From Pyrrhosoma nymphula (lineage: Eukaryota; Arthropoda; Insecta; Odonata; Coenagrionidae), in NCBI GenBank assembly GCA_963573305.1, contig OY754329.1, forward strand, positions 147,943,266-148,007,265: a stretch of 64,000 nucleotides of DNA, read 5' to 3'. Below the pieces are notes generated by a model. That model worked only from the letters and a program-made list of their open reading frames with translations. It had not been told where the DNA came from and did no database searches. The position numbers and the translations under genes are program-made. The number at the start of each line of letters is the position of its first letter. The first letter of the stretch is position 1. This document shows positions 34,270 to 46,804 of the stretch, one piece after another.

Positions 34270-37200
34270 CCTCTTAAAAATTAATAAGATACTTATGATG
34301 CTACCAATAATTAACAAGAGCATTACGTGTAGCATCTCACAAGCGAAAAAAAAATAAAATGCCAACAAAAGAGAGTTGAAACAATCAGTACGGGATATTT
34401 TGTAGATAAATGCGGGAACTGTTTAACATGGATAATAAATAAAATTGCCATTCTCAATTCAACGGTAACGATTAGGGTTTATTAAAGCGGAATCTAAATT
34501 ATGTCCATTTCTGCTCAGAGAGTAAATGAGCCGTAAAATAGTAAACACCAACAAATAAGCTATACATTATCGAGGTTTCACATTCGTTTAGAATGGAAGA
34601 TCATGGTACACCTCATGACACACATTACACTACCTAAGTTTGATTCAAATACCAGCCATTTATGCAGTTTCCGCAAAAGCGGTAGCCAAATTCTGTGCGG
34701 AACATTCCCACGTGCAAGTGTTAACGCACCTGCTTCTTGACAGATATCCAACCTATAGCTAAAGAAAATTTTGAGACAAATGTTTAATATTTCTTGTTCC
34801 TTCTGTCGTGTTATGTTTTGCACGAGACATTTATTAAGGTAGTTGGAGCGAGACATTTCCCTAGTCATAATGGAGGCCATATTCGTATTTTATTTTTAAA
34901 TTTCAGCGTCTGTAAGAAGTATGAAGTAAACATTGTAATTTTAATGGTGCAAAAATATAGTTATATATGACAAAAATTCTCAGTAAATACATGAATATAA
35001 CTACATAAGTCTCTTACTTGAATCATTTTTTCACTCCGTACGGTGAAATCGCCTTCACCATAGGTTTTTTTGTTGCAATGCTGTAAACATTACTGCGGAG
35101 AGTAATTGATTACTTTTTATAAATGCTTGAGAAAACATATACCGTTAGTTTTTGACGAAATTTAGGAGTTAGAAGTTCCTATTTTTTCAATATTCTCCCT
35201 CTGGAGTGCACAGCCGTAGTCTATCTCATGTAAAACAGCTTATATTTTTTGGAAAATTGCATGAAAAGTAGTTCGGCAAGGGGTTAATATTTTGGTATCA
35301 GTGGAAAGATGGGAGTTTTTCTTTAAAATGACGTCAAATTCATCAAATTATATAATTGATACAACGCTCAAACTACGTTAAGGCGAATATAATCTTAAAA
35401 ATAATCGAGAGGAATCGTTCATAAGCTATTACACGAAAGTAAAAAAATAGTTCTTTCTGTAAAAGAAATAAAGAGCTTTTATTGGTCCCAAGAGAGAACA
35501 CGAGTTTCAAGGAGACGAATTGGCCTGGAAGTGATCAACTACACTCGACAGCTTGAGAGTCAAGAGCTATCGAGGGGAACCGCGCTTCGCTTTCGCCACA
35601 TGGCCCTCTCCTCGTATGGAAGGGATGGTTCTTGGCGTTAAAAAAATCGTTGACCTTTAGAAATTTGGGCCATCCGGCGCATTTCTGGCTTCTCCAGAAC
35701 AAAAGACTAGTCCGAGGTATTGACGTAAATAGCTTCTAGCTACAGGAAGGCGATAAGTGAACCGCATCTCCGCCCATTATTTACATAAAAATTCATTGAA
35801 GCGGTAAAGCCATGCGCGAACACATCGATTAGTCTTGTTGCCATGCAAATATCATGCGTAGAGATCCACGTCCGGCCGACTCATAGCAAACAGCAAAATT
35901 CCATGTGCAGCTGTCAGCCGCGATCCAGTGTTACATTTTCCATAACCAACCATCCATCCGACTGACCGTGGCAGGACTTTGCGGCCCGAGAAAAACCATG
36001 CTGCTGCTGCGATAGGACTGGAGCACACCTCTTCAGCGGGAATAAGAGTACAATAACACAGTGCGAAAATGAAAAAGGAATTGTAATGGACCAGAGTAAC
36101 CTTTCCAGAGTCAGCGGAGAATCCAGAGTAATAGAGAGCACAAAGCTATACTTTAAACAATAATATTAGGAGTAAAGCTTAGAAACGCCAAATGCCTCTA
36201 GATGAACTATGATGATCCACAACTAAACTTAAGAGAATTAGTGTAACACAGCCAAAAATTTTAGGGTCCTAAAAATGAAGTCCACAAGGACTGCTTACAA
36301 AAGTCGGCGGGATGAGCCGAGAATTTTCGTGAAGCATTTGTACCTATTATTGCAAGCACCGAATTCGATAACTGAACATCTTTTCACATTATATGTACTT
36401 TTATTGTGAGCATAAGGCCTTTTTACTAGAATTTTCCATAACTCGCGAGGATAAGGGTTCTATAGTTGGCAGGGCTACGTGAAAAGGGGGACGAGATCAT
36501 CGGATAGGCGGATTGAAAAGGGACCTAAAGACAAAGGGGTTCATGGAAAAGAGAAGAAAAGATTAGAAATTATTTACGATATAGTCAGCCAGATTGTGCA
36601 AAATAAAGTCATTTTTGGCATTCCAAGCATTTCAGAAGGATCCTCGTGAAACCAGACTTGTGAAAAAAAAGACTCAAGGTCGCCTGCGGTCAATATGCAA
36701 GGCCACCTTTATTTTCCTACTCTGACTTTCCCCTATCTCTGCCTATTGCGCGCTATCCCTGTTTAAACGAACTAGCCTCCTGGTATTTTATATGAGCCTA
36801 GTAAAGATGAAATGCGTGCTGCCATGCGGCTTTCCTAAAGACATGAAAAGAAAATTATATAATTTTTTGTGCTACATCAAACAGCAAAGACAACTTAGTG
36901 AGATAGGAAAAATTAACATAAAATAATACAAATCGCTAGACATGTACAGTGTACATTGTACACTGATCCTTCCGTCTTGGAAATTTTTCATTAATCAAAT
37001 TTAAAATATATAGGAGAATGAAGAAAAATCATAATTTCCAAATAATTCTTATGATATCATATTTCATACCACTCGCCAGGATATGAAGGCCAAAACATGG
37101 CTCCAGCTCTGACACCTACGCATTCATTGGTTCAATCAATTTACTACAAAAACCCTAATTCCACTTTATTGAGACCCGTAATTCCAATGTATCCACATTT

Positions 37201-38387
37201 ACTAGTAGATGCCGTTGTAGTCTCCGTAGACGTGCCAAGAGGTAAATTATCACCAGATTACACTTTTATGAAACTGATTCGGGAAGTTTCTCCACTACTA
37301 ACTCAGACCTTCTATTCATCGCAGTACACTCTCAGGTTACGCTACGAAATTTAACATTTACCACCAACAAAATCAAACTGTTTTACATTTCGTTTATACG
37401 TACGTATTCGCTTATATGAAATGATTTTCTCAGCGTATTTCGTATTTCAGAATGAACCACAGTTACGACACACAGTGCACATACTTAATGTTCAGGTCAC
37501 TTACTCAAAGTGCAGAAGACTCAGTTTACTTTTGATAGTATTTCAAAAGTTAGAGCGAACTCAACAAATGCAATCACCATAACAAATAGCAATGACCTCG
37601 GGTCACACTTTACACGTGGGAACTTTCATTTATCCTCTACGTGATCAACACCGTTTTTTAAATCAAGAGTCGAACTATTTTTAGTTTAAAAAAACACCCA
37701 TAAATGTCATAACATAATTTTACCTTGTTTTTTTTATTTCATATAAAACACGGAGAAATAACTATAGGTATAATTTTCCTCTTGATTTAAAATATCATAC
37801 GAAAAGTTGAAACAACAATATACGGTAGGAGAAATTTTGAATAAATAAAGTTCTTCACGTCAATTAACACAGAGTGATTTTAATTGATCCAGTAATTTAA
37901 TTAACACCATTTTACCACATCTCATTATTTCACACGGTGACCACGAAATGCTAAGTCCCAAAGCAACAGCTAATAGTAACTCAAATCGGAGACGCGCCTT
38001 CAGCGCTATTAAAAAATATTAACAAAGTGATTTTCATGAGAATGCAAAAAACCTTAAAGCATCATTTTACATAAGGAATTTGACAGAAAAGTTTCACTTT
38101 CACCGATTGTTCAATTTCCTATTAACTGGCCAGAAGTAGAGAGTGTAAAGTCATGGAAAACATATTTTCGAGTGATAAGAGGAAAATCTTTCACAAATAA
38201 ATCTCTAGCTTCCATGGGCGTTATCACCAACGCAGAGTAATTTTTCTTGTTGATGAAAACTGCAATTTCCGGAATTCCATGATTGCACTCAAAGATTTTT
38301 GGAAAAGGTGTTTTACATTTTTTGAAGTATCCTAATGGAGTTTACTCATTGCCAGTGTCCGTGGATTTCGTTCGATTTAACCAGTTT
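34270..38387. other. AT-rich DNA, nothing firmly recognised
   Basis: More than 4 kb holds only short frames. A 19-nt palindrome CAGTGTACATTGTACACTG lies at 36947-36965. Confidence 0.5.
36947..36965. repeat. Short perfect palindrome
   Basis: Nine-base arms CAGTGTACA and TGTACACTG flank a single T. No larger element boundary was found around it. Confidence 0.8.
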
Positions 38388-38458
38388 GCTGGCCACGGTG
38401 GCCGTAGTGTAACTGCTAACCTGAGGTAGCGGGATCAAATCCCAGATAAGTTTTTTTT
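38388..38458 (+). mobile_element. tRNA-derived SINE or tRNA pseudogene
   Basis: TGGCCGTAGTGTAACTGC (A box, from 38399) and GGGATCAAATCCC (B box, 38431-38443) sit at tRNA-like spacing, and the T-arm stem GGG/CCC pairs. A run of eight T follows at 38451-38458 and could terminate RNA polymerase III. I cannot complete an acceptor stem, so a functional tRNA gene is unlikely. Confidence 0.6.
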
Positions 38459-38459
38459 A

Positions 38460-40749
38460 CCAATATGGACATAATTGTGTGTTCGTTTAAATATATACGA
38501 TTAGCCGTAGTTTGTGAAAACAATGGAAGTAACCAGAAATTAGTAACACTCCTTTCAAATGCCTATTTCTTGGAGAAATATTAGGTCAGACATAGAAATA
38601 GGAATATCTAATGGGTAAGGGATGAAAAACCCAAAAAAGATCTTTCAAACACTCAGCCAACTCGCATGAAGGCCAAGGGCATTTAAGGAGGGATCTTTCT
38701 ACATAAAAACTTCTGGAAGTGAACTCAAAGACAGTATGAAATGCACGAATCCAAATGCCTAATGGCAGATATGCACTCAAAATTATATCTACCAAGGACA
38801 AGTACAAAGAAATATTTATTTTAAGAGGACACAGGCATTCACAAAAAATATTAACGGCCTGATATGACTCCTCTAGAAAGAAAATTTTCAATTACTCAGG
38901 GCTCTCTATTTTCAAATTTTATCACAAAAGTTCCGTACAATAGCAAAACACCTCTTATTCCCGCCTATCACAATCATCACTAGCCAGCAATTTGGTTTAA
39001 AAATCAAACCAGCAGAGGACCCAGGTCTTTTCACTTTTCGCACTATCTTCTTTAATTTATCAATCACAGCCAAATATAAATTAGCATACCAACTTAAGGT
39101 ATAAAAATACAATCGACATCCTATGGAAACGTCTCTACAATGTTTGGTTTCTCCGATTAGGCTGATTAGGATCTGATTTAGGATTATTGATCTATGATAT
39201 CTCGAGAAAAGTTCCTTTTGGATGATAAATGTCGGTAACCTTCTTTATTCAATTCGGAAATGGACGAGGAATAACATTATTGACAACGGACGACCGAAAA
39301 AAAAGTACCAATATCAGGCATTTGAAAATTAATATTCTACTATGACACTCCTGTACAATACTCAACTTTGCACATTTTATAGCATTGCCGTGAAAAACCT
39401 ACCAATTTGCTAAAAAAGTTAATTGTCATTGAAAAGAAAAATTCTAAATTACATGCTATCCATTAATATTATTTTTTCCGTACACTGTATTGCACCACAA
39501 ACTTGCACATATTCTAATTAAAATCAGCAAACTGAATTTTCCGCACAGCAGCTTCACTGCATCAAAATAAAACTAACCGCATACAGTTGCACCAAATAAG
39601 AGTATCGGTTGTATTCAAACATGTACAGAGCTTGATTAAAGACAGAGGTTATCCACCGTTCCATAAATTTAAAAAACCACAAGTAAGAAAAATATAAGTC
39701 ACAAATAAATGGTTAATAACTGTCATATCCACTGAAAACGGAACAGATTTCACTTTCTCAGACTTATCCTTCACTATTATAATGATGAATGAACTTGCGC
39801 ACGGTAGGTACAGCAGACAATATAACGATTTAATCAGGATATGTGTCCCTTCACTAATCATTTTCGAGCATTAAATAAAGCGAAACTGATTTCACCTCCC
39901 CATTACGGAGAAAATGGCACACAAGGTGAAGCTATAAACTGCTAAAGCATTGAAAACAGCACGAACCATACGAACGCTCTGAAAGCAAAACTAAAATAAC
40001 AGTGAAACGAAATATATATTTACGACAGAATGTGAACATACTTGTAATCATAACTATTACACATGCGAAATGCTTACAATTCAATAAGAAAACAATTGTA
40101 CGTCTTCATATCAGTAAAAGGTACATAATTTCTATGACAAAACAAGAGCAATATCATCGGGTTAAAAGTAATCCAAGTAGTAGCAACCAAGAGTATATTA
40201 TTGGGTTAATTACTCTGAAGCAACTTACTTGATCACCTATGGCAACTAATTAGAACTAGTGAACTCTTTAAGAGGCTTCCTCCACTACGCACTATAAAAA
40301 AGCGCCATACGCTCATAGTTATATTGTTTCAAAAATGAACAGCACTCTAGCCCAAAGAGTTAAAAAATAAAATTGGCATCCTGAGAAACAGTCATCACAC
40401 ACATACGGACTTAAGTACTTCACTATGGTGTGCGGCCTAGCACTACACGACGTGAAAAAGTGATGGTAAGCACTTTCCGTTGCTCGAAACCACAGAAATC
40501 ACCTCACTAACAATTTCACTTTCGTTTAATAAAATCCTCTTGAAGCACAACTGCGTACCCAAATACGGCGTCGGAGATTAAGAACAAATAATTAGCATGC
40601 TCAGTTTGATTCAGAAGAAATACTTCACACCGCATCTGCCAGACTTGAGGAAAGCAATTCCACCAGCACCTTAGGTATTTTTGTCTAAAATCTCCTTTAT
40701 GGCTTAAGTTTGTGGACTCGAGGTGGCTTAAGTTAACCCGAGGTGGATC
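38460..40749. other. AT-rich DNA, nothing recognised
   Basis: Short lysine/isoleucine-rich frames only, as expected for AT-rich non-coding sequence. Confidence 0.5.
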
Positions 40750-40946
40750 GTTTGTGATAGGCTGTCATAATTAGTAGCGCCTCAAGAGGCAGGAAGCGTT
40801 TAAGAACCAGCTACTAAAACAGTAGCACTCTTGGCGCTGCTAAGCTTAGTAGCGGTCTATGAATACTATTTTTCTGGTTGACAACTAGTTAGTGCGCTAC
40901 TATGCCGATAGTAGATTACTGAGGAATCTATGAATACGGCCGAAAG
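40750..40946. mobile_element. Possible truncated Harbinger-like MITE
   Basis: The right end reads TCTATGAATACGGCC, whose reverse complement GGCCGTATTCATAGA looks like a Harbinger-type terminus. A second TCTATGAATAC occurs internally at about 40856. The interior is dense in GTAGCGC/GCTACT words (near 40774, 40811, 40848, 40892). I found no left terminus or duplication, so the element is incomplete or rearranged. Confidence 0.4.
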
Positions 40947-41869
40947 TATTTTACTGCCAACAGCAGCACAGTTTATTTATGCCTTTATGGCCATAAGAAA
41001 AGCTTTTTTCTATAAGATAGACAATGGGACTAAGTTTCTACTTAATTATGGAAGAGTCATAAGCTAAAAAAAAGGTCCAGCCTGTATTATAAGAACGCCA
41101 AGGACATTTAATGTGTCATCAAAGGGCTTCTTTCCGAATCGGAGAACTACCATCACCAAAAGCTGAAGTTTCAATCTTTTCTGAAATTTGTGTACTCGAG
41201 CAGCTCATCAACACACAAAAGGAAATACTCCAGTATAATCTTAACCTAAACTAAATATGAAACGTTTGAGCAACTTAACCAGCATTATCCGTGAATAAGT
41301 CATGCCATTACCACCTATAAGGGAAATTAATAACGACAGCCTCTTGGGAGCCAATAAATAGAGAGCAAAAAGTAGGAAAAGTTTTCATCCTAATAAATAT
41401 AGGTCAAATAAAATGCACTCCACACGGATTTTAGAAAGACTAGTTGAAGTTTTGCGAGCCACTTCCCGACAACCTCCTGGGCGAGCGCGAACCTTTCGGA
41501 AAAGCCAGTCTTTCCAGGCAAAGTATTTCAATGAGCTCAATTCCTTAAACGTATACCTACTATTTAGACACATCCGCCAATGAGGAGACAGCTTTTAGGC
41601 TGCAAATTTCAACGTCAATCGTGCATACGAATGATTTTAAACGCACTTACATGGGAGTGGCGAAATGGAGACCATTTTATAACTTAAGCCTCCCTCATGC
41701 GTGGGCATTTTATGCGGGAGAGCCAGACTCAAGAAGGAAATTAAAGGAAAACGGGATAGGCTGCAGGAGCAAAAAAAAGAAGGAACACCGAGTGATAAAT
41801 TCCCTGGAAGTGGCAAGCTATTCCTCTGACTATATCCCCGATACCACGAATCCATTTAATGCGAAATAG

Positions 41870-42350
41870 CCCCCTAGGAATACGTGATACCCATGTTTTA
41901 GAGCGGGGTTTCCTCCGCCGGAGTCCCGTCCAACCAGCATTCGCTCTCCCACGCCCCCCTCATTTCCTCCCCTCCCTCCGCCACCCTCCCTCCCCCCTCT
42001 TGGAGAGATAAATCCCACCCAATCACTCTCCCACACTCTCTGGCCTCTCAAAAGCATTTCCTTTTGTCCAGATTCGGGGGCGCCCATGTTTTGTTCTCTC
42101 CGACGACGGCGCCGCGGCACGTCGCTCGATACTGGCGCCCACTTCCTTCCTCGGTCTGTCTGTCTCCCTTCTCTCCCTGTGCCCCCGACCGCCGAGAGAG
42201 GGCGCGCCGTGGGGCGACGACGGGCGGTAATGATGAAGACGCCCCCCCACCCAACCCACCCTCCCACGGGGACTCCCAATCCGCCCCTCCCAGCCCTCTC
42301 GTTCTCTCTTCGCTGACTGACTGTCGCCCTCCATGTTCCTCACTCCATCT
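41870..42350. other. CpG-rich island with overlapping open frames
   Basis: The interval is strongly GC-rich, with CpG-dense words such as CGACGACGGCGCCGCGGCACGT around 42102 (first 20 bases given by position only) and pyrimidine runs on the plus strand. At least five frames of 76-164 codons overlap on both strands, and their arginine/glycine/proline-rich products look like composition artefacts. A promoter or enhancer role is possible but unsupported by core-promoter motifs. Confidence 0.45.
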
Positions 42351-43225
42351 CCACCCCACCATTCGTTCCCTTATCCCTTCTAGTAGTCCATCCCTACGTC
42401 CCCTATTCGTAGCAGTTTCGACAAAAAAATCCACCTGTACTTTCGGTCGAACAACAGACTTAAGGCAGCAATTAAGCAGGCACATTTATTTATTCAAGTT
42501 CACCACAAAAATACTCACTAAGCCTTTTACATTGGGCATATTAAAACAAATAAATTAATACCAGTGAATTATGCATAACAAAAAATGGAGGCAACAAAAA
42601 CAACTACGTAAATAGCATTCATATGGCTATCCATGGGATGAATCTAGTTGTAAGTGGTAGCGTTTTAGTGAGGAGGTAAAGATGCTGTTTGGGGAGAAGA
42701 GGTCAAGAGAAGGATACTTGCTGGAGAGGGAGTTAAAAAGGGATGAGATTCGGTGGGATGGCCTAAATAAAAAGGACTAAGTGCACGTTTTGCCAAGCCT
42801 ATTCACCTCTATTTATCCTTCCCCAATTTCCTTTCGTAAATTTGAGTACCGCTGGAGTTGTACGGCGAGCATCAAATTTAAAATGTGTACGATTTTCCAG
42901 AACATCTGTAGGTGCTACATGCAAATATTCTTTAAAATCACCTCTTTTTTCACCACGAATAATGTAATAAGTCAATAAATTGAACGAAACGTTGGCTATG
43001 ACGGATTGAGTTGTTTTCTTAAATATTTGACCAATACTCCAAAACAATATCCTAAATACTATCTAAATACTATTCAACTTAATCTCTAGTCAAATGATTT
43101 GCCGTAAAATTTTCTTGAAAAAAAGTGTTTTCAGAATTCTTTACATCAAGCGTTTATCTTTTATCTTAAAGTTTTCCATGCTCCAAGTGGATTTGGAAAA
43201 TTAAATTTTTTTAATGACCGTCATG
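42351..43225. other. AT-rich DNA, nothing recognised
   Basis: An 82-codon minus-strand frame (42799-43047) is AT-rich and unassigned. Just upstream of it the minus strand reads TTTAGGATATTGTTTTGGAG, which resembles TTTAGGATATGTTTTTGGAA at the start of the 3049-3357 frame. Confidence 0.4.
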
Positions 43226-43266
43226 TCCTAAAGTTTTCCTCACCGTGACTGAGGAAAACTTTAGGA
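43226..43266. repeat. Perfect hairpin, 17-bp stem
   Basis: TCCTAAAGTTTTCCTCA and its exact complement flank the 7-nt loop CCGTGAC. It is a strong, isolated fold; it could be a foldback repeat or a small RNA precursor, and it lacks the hammerhead core words. Confidence 0.75.
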
Positions 43267-44312
43267 TAAATAATACTCACTACCAGTTAAGTTTTGCTCA
43301 ATATTATAGTATTAGTGATGAAATCTGGGCTTTAGCAACGCGCAGCTTGGAATGAAAAAACGTAATTATGAGCCCATTAATTCAATCAATATGATTGACG
43401 GAGTCTTTCAAACCAGAAATTGGATAAACTTTGGATAGATATATCCATGGTTGCACTGTTTTCAAGTTAAAGCATGAAAGAAAGAAATCTTTCAACAGAG
43501 ATATTTTGATGCATTTTTCAATTGAGATCGCTCAAAATTTTAGAATGAGGAAATAAGTCTTACAAACTGAAACGAAACACACCAACAACATTTATCCCAT
43601 TCTTTAGAAATCATTCTCCAAATCGCGTGCATAAAAGACTTAAAAATTCGGCGGTTCACCCGCGTCACTACTTCGTCACGGAGTTGCTATCATTTCGGCT
43701 ACTGATGGCAGTTTTTGGCTAAGCTGCTCATCGTACCTTATTGCGCTGGCAACTGCTGGTCGACACAGCTCATAAGGGTATAATTACATTTCTTAGTTAC
43801 AAATAACTGATATAAAAACAATTTGAGTAAAACAAAGCACTTTATTGCCATTTTTAAAAGAATAGTGGATTTAACCACATGACGGAACCATGATAATTTT
43901 ATCCTTTGAAATCTGTTTTCACTAGGAATTCTTAAGCACTAAAATATAAAAATAGTATTGATTGAAAGTAGAGAGAAGGAATTTATTATGTGTTATAACA
44001 CCTTATCAGAATACTTTGCCTGACGTAACACTTATACTTTAATTTTTTTAGTCACTGTTATTTAACAAAATTCTCACTAAGAAGAATGGGATTAAACTTA
44101 ATAGTAGACCATCTTCATCTAAATGTTCTTCGGTGACTTTCACAAAAAAAATGTCTGCCATGCCATACTTTTTTCATTTCACCTGGTCACACATGACGTA
44201 GTATTATGATACTACAACACAAAAATTCAGGTTAAAATATTATGTTAACACTACTTCTCTCAGTATGGATGAGGCTGGTTTAGAAGATGAACAATCGGCA
44301 AGATCAAGGAAC
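43267..44312. other. AT-rich spacer, nothing recognised
   Basis: No frame or structure of note until the next hairpin element. Confidence 0.5.
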
Positions 44313-44325
44313 ACCGTTTCTCAGT

Positions 44326-44513
44326 ATATGGTATTCAGGTTTCTGGTTCTGCGATTAAATTATTTAATACTATGCGAAAGTTTCGCCGTGCTATGCTGCT
44401 GCTTTCGCCGGCAGCATAGCACGGCGAAACTGTCGCATAATATTAAATAATTTAATCGCAGAACCAGAAACCTGAATACCATAAACATGAGCTGCGAAAA
44501 TCTACAAAAAAAT
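44326..44513 (+). mobile_element. Hairpin retroelement, copy 4 (near-identical arms)
   Basis: Inverted arms of about 71 nt (44328-44398 and 44412-44482) match at nearly every position around a 13-nt centre. A perfect 13-bp direct repeat ACCGTTTCTCAGT at 44313-44325 and 44514-44526 brackets the unit. As in copies 1-3, one side carries an extra tail (44483-44513). It starts an open frame, MSCENLQKN, that runs into the target duplication. The arms contain GGCGAAACTGTC or GGCGAAACTTTC but no clear CUGANGA block, so a hammerhead is not evident here. The high arm identity suggests a recent insertion or gene-conversion between arms. Confidence 0.7.
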
Positions 44514-45250
44514 ACCGTTTCTCAGTGTTCACTGCTATGCATTATCTCAAAGAGACGGGGTAATATTCCAAGTTACTCCCGACTCAGCCAGATTTAAACT
44601 TCGCATCACTTGCTCTGCACAGCAGGACATTTTCACATATCACCATCACGTTGAACTAGTTCCAATCATTTATCAACTGCCACACTGAAAACCCCATTAC
44701 GAGCATGTTCTCACACAATGAGCAACACGACAGTTTGTTTTAATAGATGACGGTAGACTTCACCCTCCCAAAGCCCTTAGGCGCGTAAAGTTCACACAAT
44801 ATGGCCACGCAGCCAATTTCGTTTACCTGAGCCACCTGCGGTTTCCCGCGAAGTTCTGGAATCCAGAAAATCGCAGCGCATGGTTTTAGGCAAGAGCATC
44901 CAGACACATCACTCAGATATGACCCCGTCCCTAGCCAAAGGCTTTAACCCGTACGCAGTGGTTACGGCTTCAAACGCGTTAGGAAATGGGATCACTGTAT
45001 ACATTGGTCATAATCACTGTATCATTTCATCAAATACGACTATGCGGGATATTCTGGCGTTGATAAATAATTATATGCGAGGTAATTGGAATCAATTTCG
45101 CAGCTATTTTAATGAAAAAAGTGAGTAGAGCGAAATGCAATGTTAAAAACTTCAGCAACAACGTCACAATGTGAACAAATATTTACAATGATTCTGACAA
45201 CCACAAAGAAGTTATAGAGTTATACAATGAAGCTGCAACGGCGCTGATAT

Positions 45251-45660
45251 TAGTATTAGAGGTGATATCTACCGGTGAAAGTAGGTTTATATAGAAGTAG
45301 GAATATCTATAATAATCATTTACAGCTGATTAATCATATACACTGTCTTAATTTCATTCTTCAGCTCGGCATACGTCCTACCTCTCTTCATCCCATCCAT
45401 AGAGTGTATTCTTTTCCTTCCCCTTCCCTTCTTACCCAACATTCTTTCTCACGCTCAATCACGGCCTTCAGCATCCCTTCGCCTTTCATTACCTCTAACA
45501 AAAACCTATTCTGCATTCTCCTACTTTCCTCAAGCATTTTCCTCTCCTCGCCCACCATGACGTGCACTTCCTCGTTCGTCTCCCTACCGTCTCCATCCTC
45601 CTCAACAACCACATCTCAAATACCTGCAACCTATTCTCATCCTCTTTCCTCAGAGTCGAG
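45251..45660 (-). pseudogene. LINE reverse-transcriptase C-terminal fragment (RTE-like)
   Basis: Read on the minus strand the sequence gives STLRKEDENRLQVFEMWLLR, then (after a frame change) TNEEVHVMVGEERKMLEESR with a following RMQNRFL, then LKAVIERE, and further on RGRTYAELKNEI. These blocks follow the order seen behind the reverse-transcriptase domain of RTE-like LINEs and parallel the copies at 14610 and 58291. The copy is 5'-truncated. Its ends coincide with two copies of CGCTGATAT (45242-45250 and 45662-45670), which fit a target duplication. Confidence 0.68.
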
Positions 45661-45670
45661 GCGCTGATAT

Positions 45671-45922
45671 CACTCTCACTCAGTGATTCAACCCGAAGGT
45701 TGGTTTGGATAGTTGAGGGTAAAGTTCTACCCGGACTAAGCCACAGGCGTGTGAAATCCACACATTCAAGGTAGGGGGGTCAGTTCCTTTCCCTGGCCCA
45801 CCTCGCACTCAGAGGATTTTTTTCATTCGGGGGCATCCAAAGGCTTCACCCGGATTTGAACCCGGGACCCTTCGATCAGTAGCCAAGAGCTCTACCCACT
45901 AGGCCACCACGCTCCCCGCTGA
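45671..45922 (-). mobile_element. tRNA-derived SINE, well preserved
   Basis: On the minus strand GTGGTGGCCTAGTGGGTAGAGC (A box TGGCCTAGTGG) and GGGTTCAAATCC (B box) lie at normal tRNA spacing. The T-arm CCCGG...CCGGG pairs, so the tRNA-like head at 45845-45916 is clear. A body of about 180 nt follows and ends in TGAGTGAGAGTG. CGCTGATAT flanks the unit on both sides (45662-45670 and 45923-45931). Transcription would be by RNA polymerase III, and mobilisation by a LINE in trans. Confidence 0.75.
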
Positions 45923-46512
45923 CGCTGATATAGCAACAGCAAATTGAAGTTTCGCGCGTTTTTCACTATAAAGGTGAAAGTGATTTCATGAATATGATGA
46001 ATTAAGCAAAATATTACAGAGATTAACTTATGGAAACTTTTAGACGCACCAGCTTCCTGAAAACTTTGAAGTAAGGAGCAGAAAATAGGAAGGATTGCTA
46101 GAATACATTACGAATGACGGAAGATCGGAAATCAATGAATTATGAAGGGATTAAGTTGTTATCTCATTGTAAAGAGGAGTGGAGAGCAGCAGAAAAACTA
46201 TTTACGGGTAGAAAACTGCTGAGGATAAAGTAATTTCCCTTTAGGAATTTGAGTTATTCCCTGAATAATTACTATCTAGGAATTTGGTCTCGCGGCATTC
46301 TAAGTTCGTGGCATTTTGAGGACAAAAGCTACCGTGAGAGTAACTAAAATAAAGGAATTCTAAAAGAACAGCCGTAACAACTAATTTCAAGGTTCCTTTT
46401 CCACGGATTTGACGCTTAAACTCCTGAGTAAGGAAGCCAATAAGATAGTAGATATAGTGGAGTATAAGATAGTAAGGAGTTACCAATCATGAAGTGTTTT
46501 AGTCATGACTGG

Positions 46513-46689
46513 TGTTGAATAGAGTAATTCATATTCATGAAAATAATGTTGATAGTTGTATAAAATGTCGTTAATTTGGTATTTATTAATTTTAATTGTT
46601 AAAAATTGTAAAATAAAAGGGAAGTGTCGAAAGACTCGAAATTAAATTTTCAATTCAAAGTTTTTCAAGATTATTCCGCAATATAAGCA
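46513..46689 (+). repeat. 5' LTR
   Basis: It begins TGTTGAATAG, contains the poly(A)-signal-like AAAATAAAAGGGAAGTG and ends ATATAAGCA. The next bases, GTGACGATCGTGACAGG, occupy the primer-binding-site position. Confidence 0.65.
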
Positions 46690-46804
46690 GTGACGATCGT
46701 GACAGGACGAAAATAATAGTGAGTGCCCCACATCATAGAGTGTCATTATCGGGTACGTTATCTACGTTTTGATATTAGTAGAACGGTGAAAAGACAGGGT
46801 TTGA

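Noticed and set aside
42048..42558. Open frames of 145-164 codons on both strands
   Set aside because: Five frames overlap within one CpG-rich island, which is a composition effect; none has a recognisable motif or splice context.
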